DNA of 25,685 nucleotides from Enterospora canceri (Eukaryota > Microsporidia > Enterocytozoonidae): the NCBI GenBank assembly GCA_002087915.1, contig LWDP01000023.1, forward strand, positions 1 to 25,685, given 5' to 3'. The position numbers and the translations under genes were made by a program. The first letter of the stretch is position 1. The number at the start of each line of letters is the position of its first letter. The notes under the pieces are model-generated. The model was given only the letters and a program-made list of their open reading frames with translations, was not told the origin of the DNA and ran no database searches. This document shows positions 15,129 through 23,712 of the stretch, piece after piece.

Positions 15129-17861
15129 TTATTCTACTCCACTTTCTTCCTCCTGGTTATCAAAGTATTTGCTGAAATTGCTGTAAACTGGTCTTCTAAC
15201 AACTTCCTTGCTTCCACCATCTTCAACCTGAATCTCCACTTTGCTAATCAGCCTGTTTCGTGGTGCCAAATACGAGTGTGTGAAACCAGCCTTCTTTTCA
15301 ATCTTATTTTCCAGTGCTCCCTGTTGCACCATTTTCTGAACTATTTTCACCAGTGTCTCCTTTGAGACTCTTTTTCCATTTCCAACCAGATTTCTATTGC
15401 TCATTTTTGATGACAATTCAGCCGTCTTCTTGTTCTTGGATCCCCTGTACAAATCAACCAGCTGAATCAACGTAGCGTATCCACCACGATTCAGATCACG
15501 AAGCAGACTGTGCATCTCCTTGGCCTCTTTCGTGTAGTCTGCGAATGTCCCTTTTTTGTTTCTGGCACAGTTGTCACACGTCTCCTTGCAATTTGCTGAA
15601 TCAAACTCCTCATTGAAGTGTTTCAGTACCAATTTGCGCCTACATTCCACCTTGTTATCGCAATATTGAACCACATTGAACAATTCCTGTTTCTGCCTGC
15701 TTTTCTGGGCTGGTGTACTGTTATACGACTTATTGATCAGAAACTCGTGTATCTTGGTGTCACCATACGAGTAGTAGAGGAGACAGGTGCTCTCGAGCCC
15801 ATCTCTTCCAGCTCGCCCTGTTTCCTGGTAGTAGCCTTCTAGTGATTTGGGCAAGGAGTAATGGATCACAAATCGGACATCAGCCTTATCAATTCCCATT
15901 CCAAATGCAATGGTGGCCGTGATGATGTTGTACGTTCCATCATTCCATTGCTCCTGTACACGCATTCGCTCCTTCTTTGATAGTCCAGCGTGGTAGTAGG
16001 TGATTCTGAGATCATTCGATAACTCATCTGCTATTTTCTCACACTCTTTTTTACTGGTGCAGTAGATGATTCCAGGGCTGTCTGCGTAGTGCGAATTCAC
16101 GAAGGTGACGATGTCGATTTTGGTTGATTTTGTTTTAGGCAGAATTTTGTAGACCAAATTTGGTCGATTGAAACTGGAGCGAAATGTGACGCATCTTCTG
16201 ATTCCAAGGAGATCGACGATGTCACGTTCCACCTTTTCAGTCGCAGTGGCAGTCAGTGCGATTATTGGAACTGTTGGATATGCTGATCTCAGCTGATCAA
16301 GTGCCTTGTAGTCAGGTCTGAAGTCGTGGCCCCATTGTGAGACACAGTGGGCTTCATCTACGACAAATCGGGCGAGTCTGCCCATTTGGTGCAACAATTT
16401 CATCAGTTCCTGAAATCGACCAGAATTATTCAGCAATTCAGGCGTAACGTAGAGCAACTTGATCACATTCGACTTCTCAACTGTTCTGATGATCAGTTCT
16501 CGTTCAGAAGGCGTACAGTTTGAGTTCAGGGCAGCGGCTGGGATGTTTTTGTTCAGGAGACCAGTGATCTGATCCTGAATCAGACTGAGAAGCGGTGATA
16601 TCACGAGGGTGATGCCATCTTTGATCAGGGCTGGTAGCTGGTAGCAGAGTGATTTGCCACCACCAGTTGGCATCAGAACAAACAGGTCTTTGTTTTGGAG
16701 ACTCTCTTCGATGATTTCTTCCTGATTTTGTCTGAATTCGTCAAGGCTGAAGACACTGTGCAAATAGAACGACTGAATGTTTCGATGCTCTTTGATTTTC
16801 TGGGTGTTGAGGCCGCTATTGTTCTCAAGGGCCTGGTCGTTCGTCGTGGACGTGTTGATTTTGTACAGGGTGTTTGGCACCTTTAGATTCGTGTCTTCGT
16901 TTATTGCAACATATTGAGTGGAGCTGATAATTCGTATATCACTGCTGCTCTCTTCAACTGGTCTGTTCTTCTCCTTCAGATACTTGTTGATGACTTCTTT
17001 TGCTTCTGTAGCACTCTTCTTTGCTTCTTTATTCAGCATGAAATTGGTATTTTCTATTTTGTTTGTGATATTAAACTTATTTGATGCATAAAGAGTCTTA
17101 GACAAATTTGAGATGCTCAGGTCATCGAGTGTGAATTCATCAGGTTGTTTCATTGCCACATCCTCTTCACTGCTTCTCTTTTCGATTATTATTTCGTCTG
17201 ATGCTTCATCAAGTGAGAAGTTGTCTTCTACGACAATTTCACTTGAAATCTCCTTCTTTTGACTCTCTGACGAAATACCGAAACTTGTTTCCTCTTCGTC
17301 CATTTTTGCTCTTTTTCCATCTTCTACGACCACTTCTCTCTCGTATCTATTTCCTTTGACACTGCTAGTTCCATCACAATACGTGTCATAGTCTTTTTCC
17401 TCCTTGTAATTCAATAATGGCGCCTGTCTCAATGATACGTCATCCATTATCATACTTTCGTCTTTTGATAATGAATAATATGTTAAACCATCCTTCAAAC
17501 ACGCTTCTCTATTTGCTACAAACGTATCTTCGTCTATTTCCTCCTCATTGCTTATTGTTAGACTTGTTGCAATAATTCTTCTTGGCCCCTTGTTTTCTGA
17601 GTGACCTGTGTAAGTTGATCCAAAGCACTGCTGTGCCAAAACAGACTTCTTTTTATCCTCTTTCATTTCATCCTTTGCATAAAGCTGCTTTTTATTCGTT
17701 ACCACCCGATTTGGATCTGTTGCAATTTCATTCGTATTGAAATCAGCAAATGACTCCTCCCAGCTCTGTTCAAACTCCTTTATACTCTCATTCACCATTT
17801 TACTTGTTTTTATAAAGACATCCTCATTCTCCAAGGTGTATTTTCTATCCTTATTTTTCAT
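15129..17861 (-). CDS. RecQ-family DNA helicase (BLM/Sgs1-like)
   Basis: This 910-residue 3'-to-5' DNA helicase acts in homologous recombination and fork repair. An acidic, low-complexity N-terminus of about 360 residues comes first. The helicase core follows: Walker A PTGGGKSLCYQLPA (Lys403), DEAH at 502-505 (VVDEAHCVSQWGHDFRPDY), ALTATAT, and motif VI QETGRAGRDG. The RecQ zinc region (CRRKLVLKHF, then CKETCDNC) and an RQC winged helix (LVDLYRGSKNKK onward) complete the RecQ layout. No HRDC domain is visible. The frame can be read up to 17891, but that codon is GTG. The first ATG is 17861, after TTTAGCCGT, a weaker form of the start signal. Confidence 0.96.
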   Translation of the reverse strand: MKNKDRKYTLENEDVFIKTSKMVNESIKEFEQSWEESFADFNTNEIATDPNRVVTNKKQLYAKDEMKEDKKKSVLAQQCFGSTYTGHSENKGPRRIIATSLTISNEEEIDEDTFVANREACLKDGLTYYSLSKDESMIMDDVSLRQAPLLNYKEEKDYDTYCDGTSSVKGNRYEREVVVEDGKRAKMDEEETSFGISSESQKKEISSEIVVEDNFSLDEASDEIIIEKRSSEEDVAMKQPDEFTLDDLSISNLSKTLYASNKFNITNKIENTNFMLNKEAKKSATEAKEVINKYLKEKNRPVEESSSDIRIISSTQYVAINEDTNLKVPNTLYKINTSTTNDQALENNSGLNTQKIKEHRNIQSFYLHSVFSLDEFRQNQEEIIEESLQNKDLFVLMPTGGGKSLCYQLPALIKDGITLVISPLLSLIQDQITGLLNKNIPAAALNSNCTPSERELIIRTVEKSNVIKLLYVTPELLNNSGRFQELMKLLHQMGRLARFVVDEAHCVSQWGHDFRPDYKALDQLRSAYPTVPIIALTATATEKVERDIVDLLGIRRCVTFRSSFNRPNLVYKILPKTKSTKIDIVTFVNSHYADSPGIIYCTSKKECEKIADELSNDLRITYYHAGLSKKERMRVQEQWNDGTYNIITATIAFGMGIDKADVRFVIHYSLPKSLEGYYQETGRAGRDGLESTCLLYYSYGDTKIHEFLINKSYNSTPAQKSRQKQELFNVVQYCDNKVECRRKLVLKHFNEEFDSANCKETCDNCARNKKGTFADYTKEAKEMHSLLRDLNRGGYATLIQLVDLYRGSKNKKTAELSSKMSNRNLVGNGKRVSKETLVKIVQKMVQQGALENKIEKKAGFTHSYLAPRNRLISKVEIQVEDGGSKEVVRRPVYSNFSKYFDNQEEESGVE

Positions 17862-17915
17862 ACGGCTAAATTTATACAAAAATATCAGCACATTTCTGGT
17901 TTACTGAGTTGTGAA

Positions 17916-18182
17916 TTATCGGAAAGTACCGTTTGAATCGGCTGGAAATACGTCTCCATCTGTAAAATATGTTTCACTCTCTTCCCGCATATCAGATAAT
18001 TCAACATTCTCCCTGTACATAATTTTAGTATTTTCATCAATTAAATCGAGCTCCACACACTCATCACTCTCCACAACGTAGCATTTCTCTATTTCTGGTC
18101 GTCTTATTCTTCTTTTGACTGGCGTATTGTTCACAATCTCAGCCAACTGCACTTTCTGCTCATCAGGATTCGTGTTAGTCAT
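17916..18182 (-). CDS. 88-residue acidic protein, unknown
   Basis: This 88-residue protein begins MTNTNPDEQKVQLAEIV. A basic patch (PVKRRIRRPEIEK) follows, then an acidic half (ESDECVELDLIDENTK, ESETYFTDGDVFPAD). The start at 18182 follows CACCCTCCTAAA on the minus strand (CCC at plus 18190-18192). The frame extends to a GTG at 18224 without a signal. It lies 54 bp before RecQ on the same strand. No family was recognised. The KRRIRRP patch could be a nuclear signal or a binding motif. Confidence 0.62.
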   Translation of the reverse strand: MTNTNPDEQKVQLAEIVNNTPVKRRIRRPEIEKCYVVESDECVELDLIDENTKIMYRENVELSDMREESETYFTDGDVFPADSNGTFR

Positions 18183-18282
18183 TTTAGGAGGGTGATTTAT
18201 CCAATTCAACTTCACCAACTTCACTTGACCAATTTATTCAAAGTTCCTCCTTTTCCTCGTCTTCCTCCTTTTTCTCATCCTC

Positions 18283-18615
18283 CTACAATTTCTTATCCTG
18301 TTGCTTCTCCTTCGATTGCTCGAGTATCTGTTTCATTTGATCAACCAGGTTCTCTGACTCCTCCTTCTTCTTCTCACGATATTCAGCCATCTTTGAGTGA
18401 ATCTTCCTCACATGCACATTAACGAACTTGTTCACTTTTGCAGCTCCAGAACGTGCCTTCTTCACGACCTTGTTCTTTACTGCTACGCTCTTCTTGTACA
18501 GATTGCTGCTTACTCTACGTAGGTCTTCGCTTGCTACGTTACCCAAATGGCGTATTCGTGGCATTATTTCACTGAAAGCACACATTGCTATTCCCACAAT
18601 ACACAAAATATTCAT
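18283..18615 (-). CDS. 110-residue Lys-rich protein with hydrophobic start
   Basis: This 110-residue protein begins MNILCIVGIAMCAFSEIM, a short hydrophobic segment that could be a signal peptide or anchor. A long, strongly basic helical region follows (SVAVKNKVVKKARSGAAKV), with a Lys/Glu/Gln tail that may form a coiled coil. CCCC directly precedes the ATG on the minus strand (plus 18616-18619), which decides the start over the longer frame reaching 18741. It diverges from the SNARE gene across 47 bp. No family was recognised. Confidence 0.65.
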   Translation of the reverse strand: MNILCIVGIAMCAFSEIMPRIRHLGNVASEDLRRVSSNLYKKSVAVKNKVVKKARSGAAKVNKFVNVHVRKIHSKMAEYREKKKEESENLVDQMKQILEQSKEKQQDKKL

Positions 18616-18662
18616 GGGGTGAATTGGCTGACTGGTTGAAGTAGCCTGAAAATACCCCTTCA
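18616..18662. promoter_or_regulatory. 47-bp divergent promoter spacer
   Basis: This spacer separates the starts at 18615 (minus) and 18663 (plus). It carries a C4 run for each gene: plus 18616-18619 (GGGG, read as CCCC on the minus strand) and plus 18655-18658. Confidence 0.55.
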
Positions 18663-19370
18663 ATGATTCAAAGCAGAATGACTGAATTCCACGAATACGT
18701 TGGTTTATCAGGGCAAAAGAGTATGGTTGAACACGAACCAAGATTCTACGAGGAATTGTACGACAAAATTGAGAGACTGGAGCTGTTGGTTGAAGACAGC
18801 AGCTCGTACAGGAACTTCCTTGTTTTGGATGAGAAACTGGTTGAGATGCAGAAGGAGGTGCAGTCTCTGGACACCATTGAAATTGAGGGGTTTGAGGAAG
18901 AGTACGAGGGAATCAAGTACATTTTGAAGCACAAGGTGTACGGAATAAAGCAGATGATAAACAGGAAGAAGATTGGGGAGAGAGACGAGGTAGCAGGAGA
19001 GAGACACGAGGAGTATGGGATTGAGAATGAGACAAATGTGGAAGGGGAGATGAAGAAGCATTTTACGCAGGAGGAGTTGGAACAGGTTGAAATGGAAAAC
19101 AGGCAAATTGTAGAGGGAAAGGAGTATGAGACAACCAGAAAGAGAATAAAGCAGATAAATGAGGTACAGAAGGCAATAAATGAGCAGCTGATTGTGCAGA
19201 ATGAGCGCATTGATGACGTGTGTGAGACAACGAAGGAAACAAAGAAGACGTACTTGGATTTGAACCGAATACAGTTTGATGGAGCAGGAAGCATCTTCAA
19301 GAGGTTTCTGGCCAAATTCATCCTACTTGTGGCACTCTTCCTCTTGTTCAAGCACTACCTGAATCGATAA
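18663..19370 (+). CDS. Syntaxin-type SNARE (Ufe1/syntaxin-18-like)
   Basis: This 235-residue SNARE is anchored by a C-terminal helix (about 213-231, FLAKFILLVALFLLF). The SNARE motif covers about 140-205: EMENRQIV, IKQINEVQKAINEQLIVQNERIDDV. Gln179 is at the place of the zero-layer Gln of Qa-SNAREs (compare the VESQGEMID stretch of syntaxin 1). The N-terminal half is helical. An EN-rich start and the IQ..I.EQL spacing favour the ER-type Qa SNARE Ufe1/syntaxin-18, but a Qc-SNARE is possible. Such proteins drive fusion of Golgi-derived vesicles with the ER. The ATG follows TACCCCTTCA. A second Met at residue 6 is possible. Confidence 0.83.
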   Translation: MIQSRMTEFHEYVGLSGQKSMVEHEPRFYEELYDKIERLELLVEDSSSYRNFLVLDEKLVEMQKEVQSLDTIEIEGFEEEYEGIKYILKHKVYGIKQMINRKKIGERDEVAGERHEEYGIENETNVEGEMKKHFTQEELEQVEMENRQIVEGKEYETTRKRIKQINEVQKAINEQLIVQNERIDDVCETTKETKKTYLDLNRIQFDGAGSIFKRFLAKFILLVALFLLFKHYLNR

Positions 19371-19418
19371 AGTAGACTGTTATTGAGTCTTACTTATCCA
19401 GTACAGAATAGATCTTTA

Positions 19419-19490
19419 TCCTTGTTGGTCCAGTGGTTAGGATGTCTGATTCTCACTCAGGCGGCTCGGGTTCGATTCCCGGACGAGGAA
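19419..19490 (+). tRNA. tRNA-Glu (anticodon CUC)
   Basis: This is a 72-nt tRNA including discriminator A. The acceptor stem is TCCTTGT with ACGAGGA (one T-G pair). The D arm contains GGTCCAGTGGTTAGGAT (A box). The anticodon stem is TCTGA with TCAGG, around loop TTCTCAC with anticodon CTC (codon GAG, glutamate). The T arm has GGTTCGATTCC (B box). It lies between the SNARE gene and the Doa10-like gene, both plus. No intron is visible. Confidence 0.96.
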
Positions 19491-19495
19491 TTTTT
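19491..19495 (+). terminator. Pol III T5 terminator of tRNA-Glu
   Basis: TTTTT follows directly after the discriminator base of tRNA-Glu. The next gene starts 30 bp further on. Confidence 0.8.
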
Positions 19496-19524
19496 GCTGT
19501 CAAATTGGTGGGCCCTTTTACCCC

Positions 19525-19770
19525 ATGTCAAATGCCTCTCTTGAAATGGTAGAAGAAGTACCAAAATGCAAGATATGCCACGAGGAGCAGGAGGACGTGG
19601 AGCCACTCTTCCACCCGTGCAAGTGCAAGGGATCCATGAAGTTCATCCACGACACGTGTCTCAGAGAGTGGATCAAGGGATCAAAGGAGCCATCTTGTGG
19701 AATATGCGGGCATAAATTCACATTTAAGTCTGTTTACAAAGAAAACACCCCAAAGAGACTCCCAGCCTAG
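19525..19770 (+). CDS. RING-CH domain, N-terminal part of Doa10/MARCH6-like E3, ends at TAG
   Basis: These 81 codons encode a RING-CH (C4HC3) domain. Zinc ligands are Cys15, Cys18, Cys32, Cys34, His42, Cys45, Cys58 and Cys61, with the Trp of LREWI before the last pair. The tail FTFKSVYKENTPKRLP resembles the segment that joins the RING to the first helix in Doa10/MARCH6 proteins, which mark ER membrane proteins for degradation. The ATG follows TTTTACCCC directly. The frame stops at TAG 19768-19770 and continues open in the same frame for 732 codons. The two parts most likely form one gene. As it stands this product would be a soluble RING-CH fragment. Confidence 0.9.
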   Translation: MSNASLEMVEEVPKCKICHEEQEDVEPLFHPCKCKGSMKFIHDTCLREWIKGSKEPSCGICGHKFTFKSVYKENTPKRLPA

Positions 19771-21969
19771 CTTGTTTGCAAGGACGCAGCCATTGAGATC
19801 TACAGAAGTCTCAGACACGTTCTGTATCTGATTGTGTTCTGGTTGAAGTGCATTGGAATCTACGTCGTGAACTACCTGGCTGCCAGTGGCCGCAACTTCA
19901 GCACACAGGCACTGAACATGGCCATGTTCTTCTCGCTCAACTTTCTCCTCTACTTCCTCTTTGTTCAGGTCAACAAGATGCTCATGCGCTATTTCGACCT
20001 GAGAAGAAACTACGCATTTCGAATCAACGCAACTGATGCAATTCAGAGCACCAATTCAACTGTTTCAATGGCAACAGGTGTCCAATTACGCAATTCATCA
20101 AATGAGACAGAAAGTGAATCAGATGCTGGTGAACCAGTTGAGACTGAGATCACCATTTTGTACAGCTACGTCTTTGAACCATTCAACATCCTCAAAAACA
20201 TCAAAATGGCCCTGATGACATGCACAGTCGCATCCACGGTCATTGTTCTGCGTCTAATTGATCTGTTGATCAGTAGAATCAATATCAGTACAGCAAAATT
20301 AGCCAAATTCAACAGATCCAAAATGGGCCTGTTTCTGAACCACTACGCATTCTCCCACATTTCCGAATATGTCGATTTCCTGAAAGAGCAACAAATCTAC
20401 CACTATTTGAAGTACGCAGCAATGGCCATAGGGCTCTTTAGCTTCCTAACATCAGTGGCCTACGTCATCAAAGTCAACACGGCCATCTACAAATACAAGT
20501 TGCCATTCTACCACCTGAAGGTCTACTTGACCCAGGGCATCATTGGTCTCCACATGTTCATTGTCTGTAGCACATTGATCACATTCATCAAATACAAAAT
20601 GGATGGCATCTCGTTCTCAAATGGAACAAACAGCCTTGAAATCTACCCCACCATTGCAGTGATCCAATACACCCTGGCTGGAATTTGGCTTCTTTTCACA
20701 GCGAAGAACATCGAAAACAGGTTTGTTAAGGAATTGAGAAAGGGACTGTTTACCAGGCCACCAATAACACCAAACAACAATATGCGCCTAGAGACACTCA
20801 GCACCCCAATTCTCTACACAATCTTCTGCAACCAGCTTGTAGCAGTCATCAAATGCATCCTGGTCGCATTCATCTGCTTTGGAATGCTTCCAGTTGCCAA
20901 ACACAACTGTGCTTTCGACAAGTACCTGATGGCACTGATTTGTTACTCATTCTTGAAGAATAGGACATCAGTTGAAATATTCCTGTTCAAAATGTACATT
21001 CTGATCACCAGATTGATCAGTAGATTCGTAGGATTGGACAACTACCTGTTTAATAGGAGATTGATCAAGTTTGATAGAAACAGACTGTTCTGGGCGTCAA
21101 ATAAGCACAAGAAGCAGGGGAATACAGTGAGATACGCAAACAGTCAAAGAGTCGTCACAGTGAGCTTTGATAAACCAGTGAAACCAGCCATGGAAGTCAC
21201 TGGCTTTGTGAAGCAGTCTTCGCCTGACATGTTCAAATCAACCAATTCAACCATCACAGGCAGGTACGAAATATCAACAACTCGATTTATCAGGTATTTT
21301 GGAACAAATCACAAAAGAACCCTGACAATTGTCTACAAACCAAAGTGGACCAGAATGGCAATTCTCATGATAAAAATGGTCTGTCTGCTATCGACAAGGC
21401 TGCTCATAAGAGCAACCAAAATGGTAGCATGGCATCTCACAGACCTTGCAATCAGTCGCATTCAGTTCCATCACGTCAAAATGGAGAGAACTGTTCTCTT
21501 TTGGCTCATTCATGCACTGATAATTAAGCTTATTCTGTCACCTAAGAAGTCACTCACATCATTCGTAGTGATGGTCTACACCACAATCTGGAACCCAATG
21601 GTGCTCACAGTGGCACTGATGTTCACCCAGAACAGGATGATCAAGTTCAGTGAGCTCTTCTACATCTGCTCAGTCACCTCAAGCATCGTACTCCATTGCA
21701 TCAAGACACTCTGCTGGTTCAACGGGTTCTCCATTCACCGATTCCTCCAGCTAATCGCTATTGGATCCTTCTTGGACTGCATCGTGCTCCTCTTCTACAG
21801 CACATTCTGCGTATCGTTCCTGAGACGAGCACCTGAAATTGTAGTGGCCATGTACCTCTCAAACCACTTCATCCAACTTCTTCGTAGAATGTTCACGAAA
21901 GACTTCCTAATCAAATTGAAGGACAAATACTATTTAAAGAGCAGAGTGGTGGTGAACTACGACAAATAA
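19771..21969 (+). CDS. Membrane part of Doa10/MARCH6-like E3, after in-frame TAG
   Basis: This stretch of 732 codons is in the same frame as the RING-CH part, separated only by TAG 19768-19770. It starts LVCKDAAIEIYRSLRHVLYL, with no stop before TAA 21967-21969. I count about 13-14 hydrophobic segments. The first is right after the TAG (HVLYLIVFWLKCIGIYVV) and the last near FLDCIVLLFYSTFCVSFL. Doa10/MARCH6 proteins have an N-terminal RING-CH and about 14 membrane helices. The first ATG here is 19918, within or after the first helix, and no CCC signal precedes it, so separate translation is unlikely. One intact gene in a sister strain, readthrough, a recent nonsense mutation or a base-calling error could explain the break. 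Confidence 0.82.
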   Translation, partial: LVCKDAAIEIYRSLRHVLYLIVFWLKCIGIYVVNYLAASGRNFSTQALNMAMFFSLNFLLYFLFVQVNKMLMRYFDLRRNYAFRINATDAIQSTNSTVSMATGVQLRNSSNETESESDAGEPVETEITILYSYVFEPFNILKNIKMALMTCTVASTVIVLRLIDLLISRINISTAKLAKFNRSKMGLFLNHYAFSHISEYVDFLKEQQIYHYLKYAAMAIGLFSFLTSVAYVIKVNTAIYKYKLPFYHLKVYLTQGIIGLHMFIVCSTLITFIKYKMDGISFSNGTNSLEIYPTIAVIQYTLAGIWLLFTAKNIENRFVKELRKGLFTRPPITPNNNMRLETLSTPILYTIFCNQLVAVIKCILVAFICFGMLPVAKHNCAFDKYLMALICYSFLKNRTSVEIFLFKMYILITRLISRFVGLDNYLFNRRLIKFDRNRLFWASNKHKKQGNTVRYANSQRVVTVSFDKPVKPAMEVTGFVKQSSPDMFKSTNSTITGRYEISTTRFIRYFGTNHKRTLTIVYKPKWTRMAILMIKMVCLLSTRLLIRATKMVAWHLTDLAISRIQFHHVKMERTVLFWLIHALIIKLILSPKKSLTSFVVMVYTTIWNPMVLTVALMFTQNRMIKFSELFYICSVTSSIVLHCIKTLCWFNGFSIHRFLQLIAIGSFLDCIVLLFYSTFCVSFLRRAPEIVVAMYLSNHFIQLLRRMFTKDFLIKLKDKYYLKSRVVVNYDK

Positions 21970-21998
21970 TGAGCAATTACCCAAATAGGCATTTTGAC

Positions 21999-22334
21999 CT
22001 AAATCCTCTTGATTGATGCGTGTATTATGGCCCCTGATTCGATATCCTCATTTCTGCCCTTATAGTCCAGTAGCAGTCCACCAAATGAGCATTTCACGTT
22101 GCTATCATCCACTTCATAGACAATTCCACTCATCACATACGCATTCTGCTCCATCTCAGGCATCTCATTCAGATACAGCTTGATTTCAACTTCATCACCC
22201 TCAGACAGCTTCAATAGGCCACTGTGGTAGTCAACTGACATCTCCATCTCCGAATTGCGAAGAAACGCCTTTGGAACCAATTCGTACGGTTTACGGTCTA
22301 TTTTGAAGATGCTTGCAATTATTTCAGTCTGCAT
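21999..22334 (-). CDS. RPB8: RNA polymerase shared subunit RPB8 (ABC14.5)
   Basis: This 111-residue subunit is shared by RNA polymerases I, II and III. The C-terminal signature YVMSGIVYEVDDSNVKCSFGG then LLLDYKGR and IHASIKR corresponds to YVMYGTAYKFEE, YYSFGGLLMRLEG and LLIRR of human RPB8. The protein is shorter than human or yeast RPB8 (150 and 146), mainly through loss in the central loop. The start follows TTTTACACCCATTTT (CCC at plus 22340-22342). The same sequence type is seen before the cullin ATG. It converges on the Doa10-like gene with 29 bp between stops. Confidence 0.93.
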   Translation of the reverse strand: MQTEIIASIFKIDRKPYELVPKAFLRNSEMEMSVDYHSGLLKLSEGDEVEIKLYLNEMPEMEQNAYVMSGIVYEVDDSNVKCSFGGLLLDYKGRNEDIESGAIIHASIKRI

Positions 22335-22384
22335 AAAATGGGTGTAAAAGAGTCCCCTACAAAATGAACATTTTTAGCCCAAAA
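22335..22384. promoter_or_regulatory. Divergent start region RPB8 / Rpn6
   Basis: CCC runs are at plus 22340-22342 (for RPB8, minus), 22354-22357 and 22378-22380 (both plus). The last one reads TTTTTAGCCCAAAAATG and fits the consensus of this window best. It supports the Rpn6 start at 22385 over the ATG at 22364. Confidence 0.55.
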
Positions 22385-23536
22385 ATGCTGAAGGAAACAC
22401 TTGAGAAACTCCAAACAAATGAGGAGAAGGAGAGACTGGTGCTTGGTGTCGTAGAGGAGGAGATCGCCAAAGGAGACTACGACAGAATACTGGAGATGCT
22501 GACCAGTCTCCAGGACGACTGGAGTGGCCTAAGCACGGCCAGGTTGACCAAAATATTCAAACAGATATTTGGTACCATTTCCATTGGAACTGACAACTAC
22601 GAGGGCGTAATTCGCCTTCTAAATGGCCTAATTGACTGGAGTGGCGATAGAATGCTCCTCAAGTCCGACTTGGAATGCAAGCTGATCTACGTCTACCTGA
22701 CTACCGGAATGTACAAGGAGACACTTGACCTGATCAAGGTGACTGTGAAGAGACTGAAGAAGTTTGAGGACAAGATCAACCTGATCCGCGTCTTCCTGTA
22801 CGAAAGCAGGGCCTACTACGAGTTGAAGAACCTGAATATGGCAAAGAGTGCCCTGACTGCTGCCAGAGCACTGGCAGTGAGCGTGACAACTCCATCGAGT
22901 CTCCAGGCGCAAATTGATCTGCTCAATGGAATGTTTCTGGTTGATGAGAAATACCGTGAATCTGCTACTGGCTACTTCGTAGAGGCGATTGAGGGGTTTC
23001 AACTCGACAAAATGCCTGAGAATGCGAAGTTGCCCCTGGTCTACCTGGTTTTGTGCAAAATGCTGGATAACAAGGTGGATGAGCTAAAGGGGCTGATGCA
23101 GAACAAGTACGTCAGAAACCTACAGAACGAGAACGAGAATGAGATGCTGCAGGTGCTGATTGAGCTGGCGCAGATCTCCAAACACAGGGACGTGGTGAAG
23201 TACAAGGGGATTCTGGCAGACAGAAGTGGGCTGCTTCAGCAGAATCTGTTTATTCTGAAGCACCTCAACCTCCACTACAACGAGCTACTCAACCAGAACA
23301 TCCTGAAGATCGTGGAGCCGTATTCGCGAGTCAAAATCACGTTCATTGCCTCCAAACTCAACTTCGAGGAGTCGCTGATCGAGGACAAGCTGAGGATGAT
23401 GATACTCGACAAGGCCATTTACGGGATACTCGATCACAGGACGCAGTCTCTGATACTCTACGAGAAGAAGGAGGATGGAGACGTGGGATTCAGGAAGAAT
23501 ATTGCAATTCTACGAGAATACATGTGCAAGTTGTAG
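22385..23536 (+). CDS. RPN6: 26S proteasome regulatory subunit Rpn6 (PSMD11)
   Basis: This 383-residue lid subunit holds core and regulatory particle together in the 26S proteasome. Helical repeats fill the first two thirds, with NLNMAKSALTAARALA matching the AKSALTSARTTA stretch of human PSMD11 and YFVEAIEGF matching YFYEAFEG. The PCI domain forms the end: LLNQNILKIVEPYSRVKITFIASKLN, then LRMMILDKAIYGILDHR. Human Rpn6 has 422 residues. An in-frame ATG at 22364 (7 residues longer) also follows CCCC, but the 22385 start has the better motif. TAG ends the gene 14 bp before the stop of a convergent 53-residue gene. Confidence 0.96.
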   Translation: MLKETLEKLQTNEEKERLVLGVVEEEIAKGDYDRILEMLTSLQDDWSGLSTARLTKIFKQIFGTISIGTDNYEGVIRLLNGLIDWSGDRMLLKSDLECKLIYVYLTTGMYKETLDLIKVTVKRLKKFEDKINLIRVFLYESRAYYELKNLNMAKSALTAARALAVSVTTPSSLQAQIDLLNGMFLVDEKYRESATGYFVEAIEGFQLDKMPENAKLPLVYLVLCKMLDNKVDELKGLMQNKYVRNLQNENENEMLQVLIELAQISKHRDVVKYKGILADRSGLLQQNLFILKHLNLHYNELLNQNILKIVEPYSRVKITFIASKLNFEESLIEDKLRMMILDKAIYGILDHRTQSLILYEKKEDGDVGFRKNIAILREYMCKL

Positions 23537-23550
23537 TAAGAAGAAGCTGA

Positions 23551-23712
23551 CTATTTTGGGTTTCTATTCAAGTAGTCCACCTCGACCTTGATGCTTTCGA
23601 TCTCCTTCTCCAAGTACCCGTTCACTCTCCTAATCATCGCCATCTCCTGCTTCATCTCTTCCTCTACGCTCGCAATGTGCTCCGTGACTGCTTTCTTGCT
23701 GCTCTCCTTCAT
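23551..23712 (-). CDS. 53-residue coiled-coil protein, unknown
   Basis: A short minus frame of 53 codons begins ATG at 23712 and ends TAG (plus 23551-23553). The product has heptad-like spacing nearly throughout (KKAVTEHIASVEEEMKQEM, then VNGYLEKEIESIKVEVDYL). It fills the space between Rpn6 (14 bp away, convergent) and the membrane protein gene (25 bp away, divergent). The start is preceded by GGGGTAAAA on its own strand, the complement of the plus-strand CCCC. GGG-type start signals are also known in microsporidia. I do not recognise the family. It could be a small subunit of a kinetochore or transport complex, which is speculation. Confidence 0.62.
   Translation of the reverse strand: MKESSKKAVTEHIASVEEEMKQEMAMIRRVNGYLEKEIESIKVEVDYLNRNPK

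Noticed and set aside
17862..17891. Longer RecQ N-terminus starting at 17891
   Set aside because: The codon there is GTG. The first ATG, with a GCC start-like signal, is 17861.
18746..19351. Long minus frame (201 codons) opposite the SNARE gene
   Set aside because: It is a Ser/Phe-rich mirror of the Glu/Lys-rich SNARE coding strand. The SNARE motif, anchor and start signal support the plus gene.
19768..19770. Reassigned TAG codon as explanation
   Set aside because: Several other genes in the window end at TAG exactly where the family ends, such as Rpn6.
19700..19790. An intron removing the TAG in the Doa10-like gene
   Set aside because: The reading frame is continuous on both sides, the residues around the stop fit the family, and no GTAAGT-type donor is visible upstream.
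22628..23002. Minus frame of 124 codons within Rpn6
   Set aside because: It is a shadow of a securely identified proteasome subunit.
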